The notes beneath the pieces were generated by a model. The model saw nothing but the letters and a program-made list of their open reading frames with translations, had not been told where the DNA came from and searched no databases. Made by a program: the position numbers and the translations under genes. A stretch of 64,000 nucleotides of DNA from Candidatus Gastranaerophilales bacterium (lineage in GTDB: Bacteria; Cyanobacteriota; Vampirovibrionia; Gastranaerophilales; Gastranaerophilaceae), in contig CALVBW010000025.1 in NCBI GenBank assembly GCA_944325945.1, forward strand, positions 1-64,000. The letters are read 5' to 3'. This document shows, piece after piece, positions 18,140 to 27,368 of the stretch. The stretch's first letter is position 1. The number at the start of each line of letters is the position of its first letter.

Positions 18140-18679
18140 ATGAATAACGAATTGACATGTAATCAGGTTATAGCACTTTTAAGTTTTTATGTTGAAGATA
18201 AGCTTAACTCAAGATTAAAAGAATATGTTGATGACCACCTCAGACACTGTACAAAATGTCGTGAGATTTATATGCAGTCTAAAAAAATTGCAAAACACGT
18301 TTTGTCGCTTGTCAATTATGATGAAGAAACTGCAAATACATTTTATACAAAACAGTATGAAGATTTTAAAAATAACCTTTCAGCCTATGTTGATAATGAA
18401 CTGAATGAAAACGAAAGTATACGCATCAAAAAAATTGCAATATCAAATCCTCTTGCAAGAAAAGATCTGGAGGATATGTACAATTTCAAAAAATTATTAC
18501 ACAACTCATTTGAAAAAACACGAACCGAATGGAAAAATGATTACTCAAAAATCATTATAAACTCTCTGCAGCAAAAATACGAATACTCCAAAATAGACCC
18601 GTTTTACAAACTTCTCGGCGCATTCACAGCACTTATAACACTCCTTCTAATCGGCTTTTTTGCAACATTATATTTTTAA
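18140..18679 (+). CDS. Zinc-finger anti-sigma factor, membrane-anchored
   Basis: This 179-residue protein has an N-terminal zinc-binding anti-sigma domain with HLRHCTKC (H-x3-C-x2-C) at about residues 33-40 and an earlier cysteine (residue 6) that may complete the site. A middle region repeats a weaker version of the same fold (FKNNLSAYVDNELNENE). One membrane helix ends the protein (about 153-175, LLGAFTALITLLLIGFFATLYF). It should hold the sigma factor encoded just upstream in an inactive state at the membrane and release it on a signal. A ribosome site (AAGGAG) precedes the ATG. Its last bases overlap a convergent gene. Confidence 0.88.
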   Translation: MNNELTCNQVIALLSFYVEDKLNSRLKEYVDDHLRHCTKCREIYMQSKKIAKHVLSLVNYDEETANTFYTKQYEDFKNNLSAYVDNELNENESIRIKKIAISNPLARKDLEDMYNFKKLLHNSFEKTRTEWKNDYSKIIINSLQQKYEYSKIDPFYKLLGAFTALITLLLIGFFATLYF

Positions 18680-19330
18680 AGGAGAACCGGAATACTTCAA
18701 AGCTGCCTGATTTCTGTAAGTATCCATGGAAATACCTCTGGGATACTGCATTCTGTCCATATTCACCTTATTCATTTCTGCAAGAGTTTTTTGCTGGCGT
18801 TTAGCAGCGTATTTATTACGCAAGATAGGAGTAATAATATTGCAGGACAAAATAGAACCTGCAGTCATTGCTATAACATCAATACCGTTTTTAAAGCTAT
18901 TGTATTCATCCTTGATAAGATCAAAATTTGTCATATTTTTGATATCAAATTTAGAAAAATCAAAATTAGGGAGAACCTTCCAGCCTTTTTTAGTCTTGAT
19001 ATTAATACCGGAATCAGTCAAATACTGCCGAATTTTTGGACTCGCCAATTTACCTGAAGACACAAGCCTTGAAGCAAAATTTTTAATTGCGGTTGTCACC
19101 AGGAAAAATGAAACCACATTTATTGCACCATCGCCGATTTCTTGAGGAATAAGGAACATTTTTTGTTCTTTAGGAATCTTATCGTTGACAGCAATTGCAA
19201 CAACCTGAGCCGCAGATGACAGAAACCACCCCAGAACGCCGGTATATATAAGCATTTTAGCAGGATTAGGTCCGTATTTTGTAAGAATGGTATTTTTAAA
19301 ATTTTCAAAAAGCTTACTCGGATTTAACAT
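18668..19330 (-). CDS. Multi-pass membrane protein of unknown function
   Basis: This 220-residue protein has at least three hydrophobic stretches: about 20-43 (MLIYTGVLGWFLSSAAQVVAI), 62-82, and near 158-175 (VIAMTAGSILSCNIITPIL). Its tail, ITPILRNKYAAKRQQ, is basic right after the last hydrophobic segment. A similar pattern ends the two 519-residue proteins at 33-36 kb. The ATG at 19330 is chosen over 19345 because GGAGG lies seven to eight bases before it. It overlaps its upstream neighbour by 17 bases and its convergent neighbour by 12. Function is unknown; it may be a lineage-specific envelope protein. Confidence 0.7.
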   Translation of the reverse strand: MLNPSKLFENFKNTILTKYGPNPAKMLIYTGVLGWFLSSAAQVVAIAVNDKIPKEQKMFLIPQEIGDGAINVVSFFLVTTAIKNFASRLVSSGKLASPKIRQYLTDSGINIKTKKGWKVLPNFDFSKFDIKNMTNFDLIKDEYNSFKNGIDVIAMTAGSILSCNIITPILRNKYAAKRQQKTLAEMNKVNMDRMQYPRGISMDTYRNQAALKYSGSPLKI

Positions 19331-19910
19331 TATGATTACCTCCAAGTTTAGCGAACCAATTTGTCAATGCCTTAGTCAAAGGAGCATCAATCAAAAAGTT
19401 TGTAAATACCATCACACCCAGAGCCAAAATAGTGCCGAGCGTATTTTTATACTGTGATAATTCATCGGCAGTATATTTAAGAGTAGGAGTCAAAAGCGTT
19501 CTCAATTTTTTAAATTTCATATCCGGCTTAATCTCATTAACGGATTTAGTGAAAGCATCAATAGATTTTATACATAATTTACGGATAGTATAGCCGGTTG
19601 CGGTACCTGCAATAATTTTGGCAATAGTTCGACAAATGGAATATCTGCGGGTTTCGGAATCAACATCTTTATTTGAAGCATCAATAAACGGCTGGGATAG
19701 AAGAGCGGAAGCGCCAAGAATCAGTCGATTTTCTGCAGAAGATAATTTTTTACCGATCCAATCAACCGCACCAAGAACTTTCGGGTTAGAAATAGTCGGC
19801 AGTTTCTCTCTGCTTCCGGCAGCATTCAAAGCTGCTCTGGTAAACTTACGAGAGACATTTTCGCAAACCTGCGGTATTGAAAGACTAGTTATAGAATTTA
19901 TTGATGCCAT
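19314..19910 (-). CDS. Membrane protein of unknown function, partner of the next gene
   Basis: This 198-residue protein has a basic N-terminal third, a central hydrophobic pair (SAENRLILGASALLSQPF and RTIAKIIAGTATGYTI, about 65-115) and a C-terminal membrane segment (LGTILALGVMVFTNFLIDAPL, about 163-183). The ATG at 19910 follows TAGGAAT and is preferred over an upstream in-frame start at 19940. It overlaps the following membrane protein gene by 17 bases, so the two are likely made together and may interact. I do not recognise the family. No signal peptide or catalytic motif is visible. Confidence 0.7.
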   Translation of the reverse strand: MASINSITSLSIPQVCENVSRKFTRAALNAAGSREKLPTISNPKVLGAVDWIGKKLSSAENRLILGASALLSQPFIDASNKDVDSETRRYSICRTIAKIIAGTATGYTIRKLCIKSIDAFTKSVNEIKPDMKFKKLRTLLTPTLKYTADELSQYKNTLGTILALGVMVFTNFLIDAPLTKALTNWFAKLGGNHNVKSE

Positions 19911-20035
19911 ATTCCTACCCAAGCATATAAAGATAATCAAGGCAGAGAATTGCCTGAAAAATCTTTTTTATTAATAAATATTAAGCAAAAAATCAGAAAA
20001 ATTTTTTACGATAACAATATAGCACATGAAAACAA

Positions 20036-21271
20036 TTATAAAATAGTTCCCTTGGGCACAACAGTAACCCCACCGGGTGAAACATGGAAACCGCGTTTTA
20101 CATCTTCTTCCCAGTTATAACCTATGCGCGTATTAGGCGGAATTTTAACATTTTTGTCAATAATTGCTTTACGAATTTTTGAATATCTGCCAACGTCAAC
20201 ATTTTCCATCAAAATACTGTCACAAACCATGGAATAACTGTTAATTCTGACTTTGGGCGACAAAACGCAATGAGAGAGCACACCGCCGGAAACTATACAG
20301 CCCTCAGACACCATTGAATTGGTAGCCATACCGACCCTGTCACCGTCCTGCCATATAAATTTTGCAGGAGGATAATTATAATTAAAAGTTCTTATAGGCC
20401 AATCTTTTGAATACAAATCCAATTCCGGAGACGCCTGCAGCAAATCCATATTTGCCTGCCAGTATGCGTCTATACTTCCCACATCACGCCAGTATCCACG
20501 CTCCGCATCTGACATTCCCGGGAAAAAATTATCGTGAAAATTATATATATAAATATTTTTTCCTTCATTTAAAAGCATTGGTATAACATTTTTGCCAAAA
20601 TCATGGCTGGATTCAGCAATTTTGTCATCACGTTCAAGTGCATCAATTAAAATATCCTTGTTAAAAATATAATTACCCATTGATGCCAGACACATATTCG
20701 GATTACCCGGAATTGTTTTCGGGGCTGTTTGAGGTTTTTCAACAAAATTAGTCAGACGCCAGTTTTCGTCGACCTCAATAATACCGAATTCTGATGCTTC
20801 TTCTATCGGGATAGGAATTGCAGAAATTGATAAATCGGCATTTTTAGATTTATGAAAATCAAGCATCTGCGACACATCCATTTTGTAGATATGATCCCCG
20901 CCGAATATACAAACGTACTTGGGATCCTCATCCAGAATATGAAACATATTTTGATAAATAGCATCCGCAGTACCTCTGTACCAGTCATTGCCGGTTCGCA
21001 TCTGCGCCGGTGCAAGATCAATATACTGGTTTAAAAATGGGGATAGCATCCATCCGCGGGTAATATGTTTATTTAAAGAATCGGATTTATATTGTGTCAA
21101 AACTTTTATCTTGAAAAATCCTGAATTAATAAAATTATTAATAACAAAATCAATAATTCTGTATCTGCCGCCAAAAGGTACAGCAGGTTTTGCTCTGTCT
21201 TTTGTCAGAGGATAAAGCCTTTTGCCCTCACCGCCTGCAAGAATCATAACCAACGCATCATCAATAGACAT
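20036..21271 (-). CDS. glgC: Glucose-1-phosphate adenylyltransferase (ADP-glucose pyrophosphorylase)
   Basis: This 411-residue enzyme makes ADP-glucose from glucose-1-phosphate and ATP, the committed step of bacterial glycogen synthesis. The nucleotide-binding start is MILAGGEGKRLYPLTKDRAKPAVPFGG (residues about 8-34, motif GGxGxRLxPLT). FGGDHIYKMD (near 123) and FVEKP (near 180) mark the catalytic core. The C-terminal part is the left-handed beta-helix used for allosteric control (SYSMVCDSILMENVDVG). Full family length. The ATG follows GAGGG. No other glycogen gene is adjacent. It implies carbohydrate storage in this organism. Confidence 0.95.
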   Translation of the reverse strand: MSIDDALVMILAGGEGKRLYPLTKDRAKPAVPFGGRYRIIDFVINNFINSGFFKIKVLTQYKSDSLNKHITRGWMLSPFLNQYIDLAPAQMRTGNDWYRGTADAIYQNMFHILDEDPKYVCIFGGDHIYKMDVSQMLDFHKSKNADLSISAIPIPIEEASEFGIIEVDENWRLTNFVEKPQTAPKTIPGNPNMCLASMGNYIFNKDILIDALERDDKIAESSHDFGKNVIPMLLNEGKNIYIYNFHDNFFPGMSDAERGYWRDVGSIDAYWQANMDLLQASPELDLYSKDWPIRTFNYNYPPAKFIWQDGDRVGMATNSMVSEGCIVSGGVLSHCVLSPKVRINSYSMVCDSILMENVDVGRYSKIRKAIIDKNVKIPPNTRIGYNWEEDVKRGFHVSPGGVTVVPKGTIL

Positions 21272-21315
21272 ATAAATCCCTCATTTAAGTTTATATAAAG
21301 ATTATACACTAAATT

Positions 21316-22395
21316 CTAAAAAATGTTTATATCATTTCTAAAAATTTTATGCTCCATCTGAATTTTTTCAGCATATTCCCTGAGTACGGAAAACGGATTT
21401 TCAGAAACAGCACATATGGAAAGCACCCGCCCTCCGTTTGAATAAATTTTGCCGTTTTCCGATTTTACACCCGCAAAATAAACCTTAACACGTTCATCAT
21501 CAGGAAGAAGAATTTCATCACCTTTCACAGGATCATCAGGATAACCCTCTGCGGCAACTGTCAAACAAGCGGAATATCCATTTTTATATTCCGGTTCTTC
21601 ATTATTTATAAGAACGGATAAAAAATCATTATCCAGAAGGTTTAATATAACCTGACATTCAGGATCTCCGAGCCGCACATTATATTCAAGGACATACCAG
21701 TCACCACGTGACCAGATTAATCCGGAATAAATAAAGCCTTTAAAATCCGCACCTTCATTTAACAAAGCCGTTTGCAGCAGATTAAGATATTTATTTAATT
21801 TTTGTCTTTGAATTTCGGACAAATCTACAGGACAATATGCACCCATACCACCTGTGTTTGGTGATTTGATATCTGATGTCAAACGTTTGAAATCCCGTGC
21901 AGGGCAAAAATTTACGAGCTTTTCACCGTTAAAATATGACATCACAGAAATTTCACTGCCGTCTAAAAATTCTTCAATAAAATAAGGCTTAGGAATTTTT
22001 CTGGTAAATTCGTCTTTTTCCGCCTGATTATACACAACCTTCACGCCTTTTCCCTTACAAAGCCCGTCTGCCTTTACGACCTGCGGAAAAATATTCGATT
22101 CCACAGGCAGAAGTTTAGCACATTTAATACCGTTATTAACCATAAATTTTTTAGCAAAAAGTTTTGAACTTTCAAGCCGCGAGAATTTTTTGTCCACCCC
22201 TATGCACTGAAATCCTTTAGCTTTATAATAATCAACAAACCCGTCGCAAATCGGCTGTTCAGGACCGAAAATTATCAAATCCGCACCATCTTCAGGGGTT
22301 TCTACAATTTTTTCACATAAAACGGAGCGGGAGACTGCGTCTTTTATTGCCTCTTCACGCGCACCAGAACCTATCACACAAACTTTTAATGACAA
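21316..22395 (-). CDS. purD: Phosphoribosylamine-glycine ligase
   Basis: This 359-residue ATP-grasp enzyme joins glycine to phosphoribosylamine in purine synthesis. The N-terminal VCVIGSGAREEAI matches the family's VxGxGxREHA motif, though with E replacing H. The central region shows VVKADGLCKGKGVKV and FIEEFLDGSEISVMSY. The C-terminal part has LEYNVRLGDPECQVIL (metal-binding). It is shorter than typical PurD (about 420) and its N-terminal domain is compressed. The start is judged to be TTG at 22395: GGAGG lies nine bases before it, and the protein then begins MSLKVCVIG. The ATG at 22404 abuts that ribosome site and is unlikely. Confidence 0.9.
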   Translation of the reverse strand: MSLKVCVIGSGAREEAIKDAVSRSVLCEKIVETPEDGADLIIFGPEQPICDGFVDYYKAKGFQCIGVDKKFSRLESSKLFAKKFMVNNGIKCAKLLPVESNIFPQVVKADGLCKGKGVKVVYNQAEKDEFTRKIPKPYFIEEFLDGSEISVMSYFNGEKLVNFCPARDFKRLTSDIKSPNTGGMGAYCPVDLSEIQRQKLNKYLNLLQTALLNEGADFKGFIYSGLIWSRGDWYVLEYNVRLGDPECQVILNLLDNDFLSVLINNEEPEYKNGYSACLTVAAEGYPDDPVKGDEILLPDDERVKVYFAGVKSENGKIYSNGGRVLSICAVSENPFSVLREYAEKIQMEHKIFRNDINIF

Positions 22396-22976
22396 TTCCC
22401 GCATCCTCCGCAGCTGCCGCAGTTGCCAACCAAATCCGAAAAGTCAAAGACCTCATCTTTTAGCAATTTGTCAATAACAATCGGATACATAATATGCTCG
22501 GTCTTATGAATTTCCTGTTCAAATTCATCAAAATGCATAGAATTATCAATTAAGACAGGATACTGTGCAATAATTTTGCCGCCGTCAACTTCATCAGTCA
22601 CCCAGTGAACAGTCACTCCGCTTACTTTTACCCCTGCAAAAAAAGCCCGCTGAATTGCATCTTTTCCTTTAAACGCAGGAAGCAGCGACGGATGAATATT
22701 AACAAAACGCCCAAGATCCAGAACATCAGGAGGCAAAATTCGCATATACCCTGCAAGAACTATCAAATCAAAGCTATTTGCTCCGAAAAATCCTGCTGTT
22801 TCCTCAAATGGCAGATAATGATTTTCTATTCCCAATTTTTTTGCCCTGTCCAGTATATGTGCGTTCAAACAATCCGAAATACAAGTAATTTTTACATCTT
22901 TATCTCTAAAATATCCGGCAATAGCCTGAAAATTTGTTCCTTCACCCGAACCCATTACAGCAATATGTTTCGTCAT
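22386..22976 (-). CDS. purN: Phosphoribosylglycinamide formyltransferase with Cys-rich tail
   Basis: This 196-residue GAR transformylase transfers a formyl group from 10-formyl-THF. VMGSGEGTNFQAI (residues 6-18) binds the phosphate. The catalytic asparagine and histidine lie in FVNIHPSLLPAFKG (about 91-104) and the aspartate in HWVTDEVDGGKII (about 124-136). The end is unusual: after FDFSDLVG comes NCGSCGGCGNCH, four cysteines in 12 residues, absent from standard PurN. That segment also contains the ribosome site of purD. The start overlaps the purM stop (ATGA), and AAGGTGG precedes it. The gene order is purM-purN-purD in one operon. Confidence 0.94.
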   Translation of the reverse strand: MTKHIAVMGSGEGTNFQAIAGYFRDKDVKITCISDCLNAHILDRAKKLGIENHYLPFEETAGFFGANSFDLIVLAGYMRILPPDVLDLGRFVNIHPSLLPAFKGKDAIQRAFFAGVKVSGVTVHWVTDEVDGGKIIAQYPVLIDNSMHFDEFEQEIHKTEHIMYPIVIDKLLKDEVFDFSDLVGNCGSCGGCGNCH

Positions 22977-23887
22977 TTTTCAACCACCTTTCCTAAAATA
23001 AACGGGTCAAAACACTTACAAATATCAAAAATTTTATCTGCATCTGCAGCATCCGCAATTAAACAAAAGCCAGCACCGCAGTTAAAGACTTCATAAATTT
23101 CATCACCGCATAAATTGTATAATTTTTTGTAAATTCCCTGCTGCTGAATGCCGCAAAAATCCAAATCTAAATCCAGATGCTCAGGCACAACACGTATAAT
23201 ATTTGAATAGATTCCACCGCCGGTAATATTTGCGGCAGATTTAATGAGATTATTTTGCCAGAGATTTTGCACAGCATTATAATAAATAAACGTCGGCTTC
23301 AAACACTCTAAAAATTCTTCCTCTGACAATTTTCCATCAGCATACAACTTTCTGATAAGAGAAAACCCGTTCGCATGAATACCGTTAGATTTAAGTGCAA
23401 TAACAATATCGCCGGATTGTATGCCTGAAGGAATAGAATTTTCATCCGCAATTCCTGTTACAAATCCGCAAATATCAATTACACCGTTTTTCAATAAGTC
23501 AGGCATTTCGGATGTTTCTCCGCCAAGCAGCTCACACCCGAAATTACTTAAAACATTTTTTATTTCAAAAATTATTTTACTAATTGATTCGCTGTCCAGT
23601 GAATTAACCGCAATATAATCCAAAAAACCGAGAGCTTTTGCATTTTTAGTAGCCAAATCGTTCAAATTAGCCGCCACAAGGTCAATGGCGATTGTCTTAA
23701 AAAGTTTTTTTTCATAAAGCGGGATTATTTTTGTACCGATACCGTCACAACAATTTACTATTTTTAGCCCGCGACAATTCAACTCTCCTGCAAACGCCTG
23801 AAAATTACCGCCAAATTTCACCAGCTTATTAGCCAGCCTGTTTGCCTCAGATAAATTTACGCCGGATTGTTTATATAACTCACTCAT
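22973..23887 (-). CDS. purM: Phosphoribosylformylglycinamidine cyclo-ligase
   Basis: This 304-residue AIR synthetase closes the imidazole ring of purines. It has CDGIGTKI (about 48-55), DLVAANLNDLATKNAKAL (about 70-87), CELLGGETSEMP (about 117-128) and NITGGGIYSNIIRV (about 222-235). It is shorter than most PurM (about 340), mostly at the N-terminus. It is first in the purM-purN-purD operon and divergent from a small F-x-G gene. No ribosome site precedes the ATG. A TAAAAT box ends six bases before it (23894-23899), matching the leaderless pattern seen elsewhere, but the -35 spacing is poor. Confidence 0.93.
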   Translation of the reverse strand: MSELYKQSGVNLSEANRLANKLVKFGGNFQAFAGELNCRGLKIVNCCDGIGTKIIPLYEKKLFKTIAIDLVAANLNDLATKNAKALGFLDYIAVNSLDSESISKIIFEIKNVLSNFGCELLGGETSEMPDLLKNGVIDICGFVTGIADENSIPSGIQSGDIVIALKSNGIHANGFSLIRKLYADGKLSEEEFLECLKPTFIYYNAVQNLWQNNLIKSAANITGGGIYSNIIRVVPEHLDLDLDFCGIQQQGIYKKLYNLCGDEIYEVFNCGAGFCLIADAADADKIFDICKCFDPFILGKVVEK

Positions 23888-23952
23888 ATTTACATTTTAT
23901 TACAAAAAAAGATATTTCTGGCAAAAAATTATTTTACATGTATTGTATAGAT

Positions 23953-24309
23953 ATGCAAATATCAAAAGTTCAAAACTCAACACCCGCATTCGGTGCAAAA
24001 GTAGATACAATAAGGGTACTGGAAGCTGCCACATTTAAATCAATAACACGAGAAACAGTTTCCGATATGAAACCATTAATAGATGCGCTCTGGCCTAAAA
24101 AGTTAAAAGGTACGGGGAACCGCGGCTACAGATATTACATGAAAGCCATCGGCGACAAAATTGTTGAAAAATACCCGAAAGTCGCGGACGCAGCATTTGA
24201 AATTCTGGAATACACCGATAAACACCCGCAATACACGAAAAAAGATCTGCAGGAATTTGTAAAGCCAATAATAAAAGAACTCGGAGAAACTCTTGATATA
24301 ACAATATAA
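23953..24309 (+). CDS. Small F-x-G motif protein of unknown function
   Basis: This 118-residue protein begins MQISKVQNSTPAFGAKVDTIRVL, with P-A-F-G-A-K as its version of the N-terminal F-x-G motif shared by other unknown proteins here. The rest is helical, with basic and acidic clusters and no membrane segment. The start at 23953 is chosen because similar proteins open M-[QK]-[IV]; the frame remains open upstream to 23842. There is no ribosome site. CTGGCA (23918-23923), a 17-base spacer and TATTGT (23941-23946) end six bases before the ATG. Function unknown. Confidence 0.65.
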   Translation: MQISKVQNSTPAFGAKVDTIRVLEAATFKSITRETVSDMKPLIDALWPKKLKGTGNRGYRYYMKAIGDKIVEKYPKVADAAFEILEYTDKHPQYTKKDLQEFVKPIIKELGETLDITI

Positions 24310-24310
24310 A

Positions 24311-24334
24311 AAAGCTCCCGCATCCGGGAGCTTT
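24311..24334 (-). terminator. Terminator of the birA-oadA-oadB operon
   Basis: A perfect 10-bp stem (AAAGCTCCCG / CGGGAGCTTT) with a CATC loop is followed, on the reverse strand, by six T. It ends transcription after oadB. On the + strand the T tract is short, so it may only weakly end the small gene at 23953. Confidence 0.8.
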
Positions 24335-24344
24335 CAAAATAATA

Positions 24345-25550
24345 TTAGCCGCACAGGGCAAGCAAAATACCTGCGGCGACACCGGAACCTATGACACCTG
24401 CCACATTCGGTCCCATTGCGTGCATTAACAGATAATTCTGGTCATTAGCCTCAAGCCCTACCTTGTTTGAAACTCTCGCTGCCATAGGAACAGCAGAGAC
24501 GCCTGCGGAACCTATCAGAGGATTAACCAAATTAAGCGGTTTTTTGAATACCTTATGCATAAAATATGCACACGCGTTCATAACTTTTGCAAAAATGACC
24601 CCGCCTGCAGTTGCAAGAGCAAATGCTGTGACGCCCAGAACTAAAATAAACAACGTCTGCATGGTCAGGAATTGATCTGCAGATAATTTTGAACCAACAG
24701 ACAAACCCAAGAAAATAGTTACAATATTTATTAAAGCATTCTGCATAGTATCGGAAAGTCTCTCAACAACTCCGCATTCCTTGCATAAATTACCAAAAGT
24801 CAAAGCACCGATTAGAGGGCATGCATCCGGCAAAAATATTATACAAAGTCCGAGAACAACAAGCGAGAATACAATTTTTTCACGTTTAGTAACGTTTCTC
24901 AATTGTGACATCTGAATTTTACGTTCTTCTTCCGTTGTCAAAAGCTTCATAATAGGCGGCTGAATAACAGGCACAAGCGCCATATAAGAATACGCTGCAA
25001 CCGCAATTGCGCCAAGAAGTTCAGGCGCGAGTTTTGAGGTTACGTAAATAGATGTCGGACCGTCCGCACCACCGATAATACCAATCGCAGCGGACTGCGG
25101 AAGAGTAAAGCCGAATACACATAATGCCAGAAGCAGCGCTCCGAATATTCCGAATTGAGCCGCACCGCCCAATAAAGCGGTTTTAGGATTTGCAATCAAC
25201 GGCCCGAAATCCGTCATTGCACCTACACCCATAAAGATAATCAACGGAAACAGCCCTTTATGAATTCCGGCTTCGTATATAATGCCCAAAAAACCGTGTG
25301 GTCCTGCTATATCCGCAACCGGAATATTTGACAGCAAACCGCCAAAGGCAATAGGTACAAGCAATAACGGTTCAAATTGTTTTTTTATACCAAGCCAGAG
25401 TAAGAACAAGCATACTAAAATCATAATCGGCGAACCAAATTGATGTAAAAATTGTTCAAATCCGCTTGTTATATTGGGGTCAACAGGCTGAACAAAATTT
25501 GCAACACCCGTTGAATTCCATAATTTAATTAAACTTTCTGTAATATCCAT
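24345..25550 (-). CDS. oadB: Oxaloacetate decarboxylase beta subunit (sodium pump)
   Basis: This 401-residue membrane protein of the OadB/GcdB/MmdB family decarboxylates the carboxybiotin intermediate and drives sodium ions out of the cell. About ten hydrophobic segments are visible. The family signature [14 protein letters not shown] (about residues 160-173) holds the aspartate known to be essential for sodium transport, and [14 protein letters not shown] (about 348-361) is also conserved. It lies 18 bases after oadA on the same message. The small gamma subunit that usually joins alpha and beta is not next to them in this window. The ATG is preceded by AAGGA. Confidence 0.94.
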   Translation of the reverse strand: MDITESLIKLWNSTGVANFVQPVDPNITSGFEQFLHQFGSPIMILVCLFLLWLGIKKQFEPLLLVPIAFGGLLSNIPVADIAGPHGFLGIIYEAGIHKGLFPLIIFMGVGAMTDFGPLIANPKTALLGGAAQFGIFGALLLALCVFGFTLPQSAAIGIIGGADGPTSIYVTSKLAPELLGAIAVAAYSYMALVPVIQPPIMKLLTTEEERKIQMSQLRNVTKREKIVFSLVVLGLCIIFLPDACPLIGALTFGNLCKECGVVERLSDTMQNALINIVTIFLGLSVGSKLSADQFLTMQTLFILVLGVTAFALATAGGVIFAKVMNACAYFMHKVFKKPLNLVNPLIGSAGVSAVPMAARVSNKVGLEANDQNYLLMHAMGPNVAGVIGSGVAAGILLALCG

Positions 25551-25568
25551 TTTTTATTTTCCTTATTA

Positions 25569-27350
25569 TTATACTACGGTAACCAGAATTTGACCTGTTT
25601 GAACATGGTTGCCAACTTCAATTTCAACAGACTGAACAGTCCCGCCGACAGGAGATTTAATTTCTGTTTCCATTTTCATAGCTTCTACAACAGCTAACAC
25701 ATCTCCTTCTTCAATACTGTCACCTTCCTCTACAAGTACTTTCAAAACAGTTCCGGGAAGTGCAGCTTTTACAGGAGTACCCTCACCGCCAACAGACTGT
25801 TTCGCTTCAATACCTGCTTTTACAGTAAAGTCATAAAGTTTACCGTTCACTGTAGCTTTTTCGCCTTCAAGTGCAACAGCATATTTTTTACCGTTTATTG
25901 TTACTGTGTAACCGTTTGTTGATGAATCCGTACTTTCAGGTTTTTGTTCATTTTTTCTGACACCTATAGTACCTTTACCCTGGAGGAATAAAATACCTTT
26001 TTCTTTGCATGCAGCAGCAATAAAGATATTTTCTTCAGTTTCTTCAAGCCCTGCATCTTTAAGCATTTTGCGTGCAGCCTCAATACCTTTATTCGGGTCT
26101 TTGTCGTTAATATCAACAACGCATTCGGTTGTCGGCTGAAGTTTCAACTGTTCAGACGCAAGTTTAACAACTTCACCGTCAGGCTCACACGGAGTTTTGC
26201 CGAAATAACCGAGAACCATTTTTCCGTAACCTTCTGCAATTTTTTTCCATTTGCCGAACATAACGTTATTAAATGCCTGCTGGAAATAGAATTGTGAAAC
26301 AGGAGTAACCGATGTTCCAAATCCGCCTTTTTCAACAACTTCTTTCATTGCAGAAACGATTTCAGGGTATTTGTCCATAATTCCGTTATCTCTAAGCATC
26401 TGTGTGTTAGCTGTCAATGCACCGCCCGGCAAAGGTGACTGGATAATCATAGGATTAACAGCCAAAGCCTCCGGCGGCAGGAAGTAATCTTTCATGCAGT
26501 CTTTGAAAACTTCTTCGGTTTCAAGAATTTTTTCAATATCAATTCCGAGATCATATTCCGTACCTTTAAGAGCATGCCACATAGAAACAATGTCAGGTTG
26601 GGCAGTTCCGCCGGAAACAGGCTTCATAGATAAGTCAATACCGTCCGCGCCGCCGTCAAGTGCCGCCAAATACGCAGCCAATCCCGTACCTGCGGTTTCA
26701 TGCGAATGGAATCTTATATGAGCATCATTTCCGAGAATTTCTCTTGTACGTTTAATAGTTTCATAAACTTTTCTCGGTGCGGAAGTACCTGATGCATCCT
26801 TAAATGCGAGAGAATCAAACGGAATTCCGGCATCAAGAATATTTCTCAAAACCTTTTCATAAAAATCAACGTCATGAGCGCCTGTGCAACCGATAGGAAG
26901 TTCCATCATAGTAATGGTAATTTCATGCTTCAAACCGTTATCTTTTATGCACTGACCGGAATAAATAAGATTATTAACATCATTCAACGCATCAAAGTTA
27001 CGAACCGTTGTCACGCCGTGCTTTTTGAACATTTTGGCATGAAGATTGATAATATCTCTTGGCTGAGAATCAAGCCCTACAACATTCACACCGCGTGCTA
27101 AAGATTGAAGATTAACATCAGGTCCGACAGCCGCTCTGATTTTATCCATAGTTTCAAACGCATTTTCATTGCAATAAAAAATCGGCGACTGAAATCTTGC
27201 ACCGCCTGCAACTTCAAAATGATTAATTCCTGCCGCAACAGCTGACTGCAATGCAGGAATAAAATCATCCACAAACACTCTTGCGCCGTAAACGGACTGA
27301 AAACCGTCCCTGAACGAAGTATCCATAACTTTGATAAGTTTTTTTGTCAT
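25569..27350 (-). CDS. oadA: Oxaloacetate decarboxylase alpha subunit / pyruvate carboxylase subunit B
   Basis: This 593-residue biotin enzyme has a carboxyltransferase domain in residues 1-450 (MDTSFRDGFQS, AFKDASGTSAP, RFHSHETAGTG). The biotin carrier domain is at the end, with VEAMKMETE near residue 560; its lysine takes the biotin. The segment between carries a short beta-rich linker (about 475-520). With OadB downstream it most likely moves the carboxyl group from oxaloacetate to biotin for the sodium pump. The same domain layout also occurs in two-subunit pyruvate carboxylases. Biotin ligase precedes it by 18 bases, so enzyme and modifier are co-expressed. AAAGGGA precedes the ATG. Confidence 0.93.
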   Translation of the reverse strand: MTKKLIKVMDTSFRDGFQSVYGARVFVDDFIPALQSAVAAGINHFEVAGGARFQSPIFYCNENAFETMDKIRAAVGPDVNLQSLARGVNVVGLDSQPRDIINLHAKMFKKHGVTTVRNFDALNDVNNLIYSGQCIKDNGLKHEITITMMELPIGCTGAHDVDFYEKVLRNILDAGIPFDSLAFKDASGTSAPRKVYETIKRTREILGNDAHIRFHSHETAGTGLAAYLAALDGGADGIDLSMKPVSGGTAQPDIVSMWHALKGTEYDLGIDIEKILETEEVFKDCMKDYFLPPEALAVNPMIIQSPLPGGALTANTQMLRDNGIMDKYPEIVSAMKEVVEKGGFGTSVTPVSQFYFQQAFNNVMFGKWKKIAEGYGKMVLGYFGKTPCEPDGEVVKLASEQLKLQPTTECVVDINDKDPNKGIEAARKMLKDAGLEETEENIFIAAACKEKGILFLQGKGTIGVRKNEQKPESTDSSTNGYTVTINGKKYAVALEGEKATVNGKLYDFTVKAGIEAKQSVGGEGTPVKAALPGTVLKVLVEEGDSIEEGDVLAVVEAMKMETEIKSPVGGTVQSVEIEVGNHVQTGQILVTVV

Positions 27351-27368
27351 ATTTTATATTCCCTTTCG

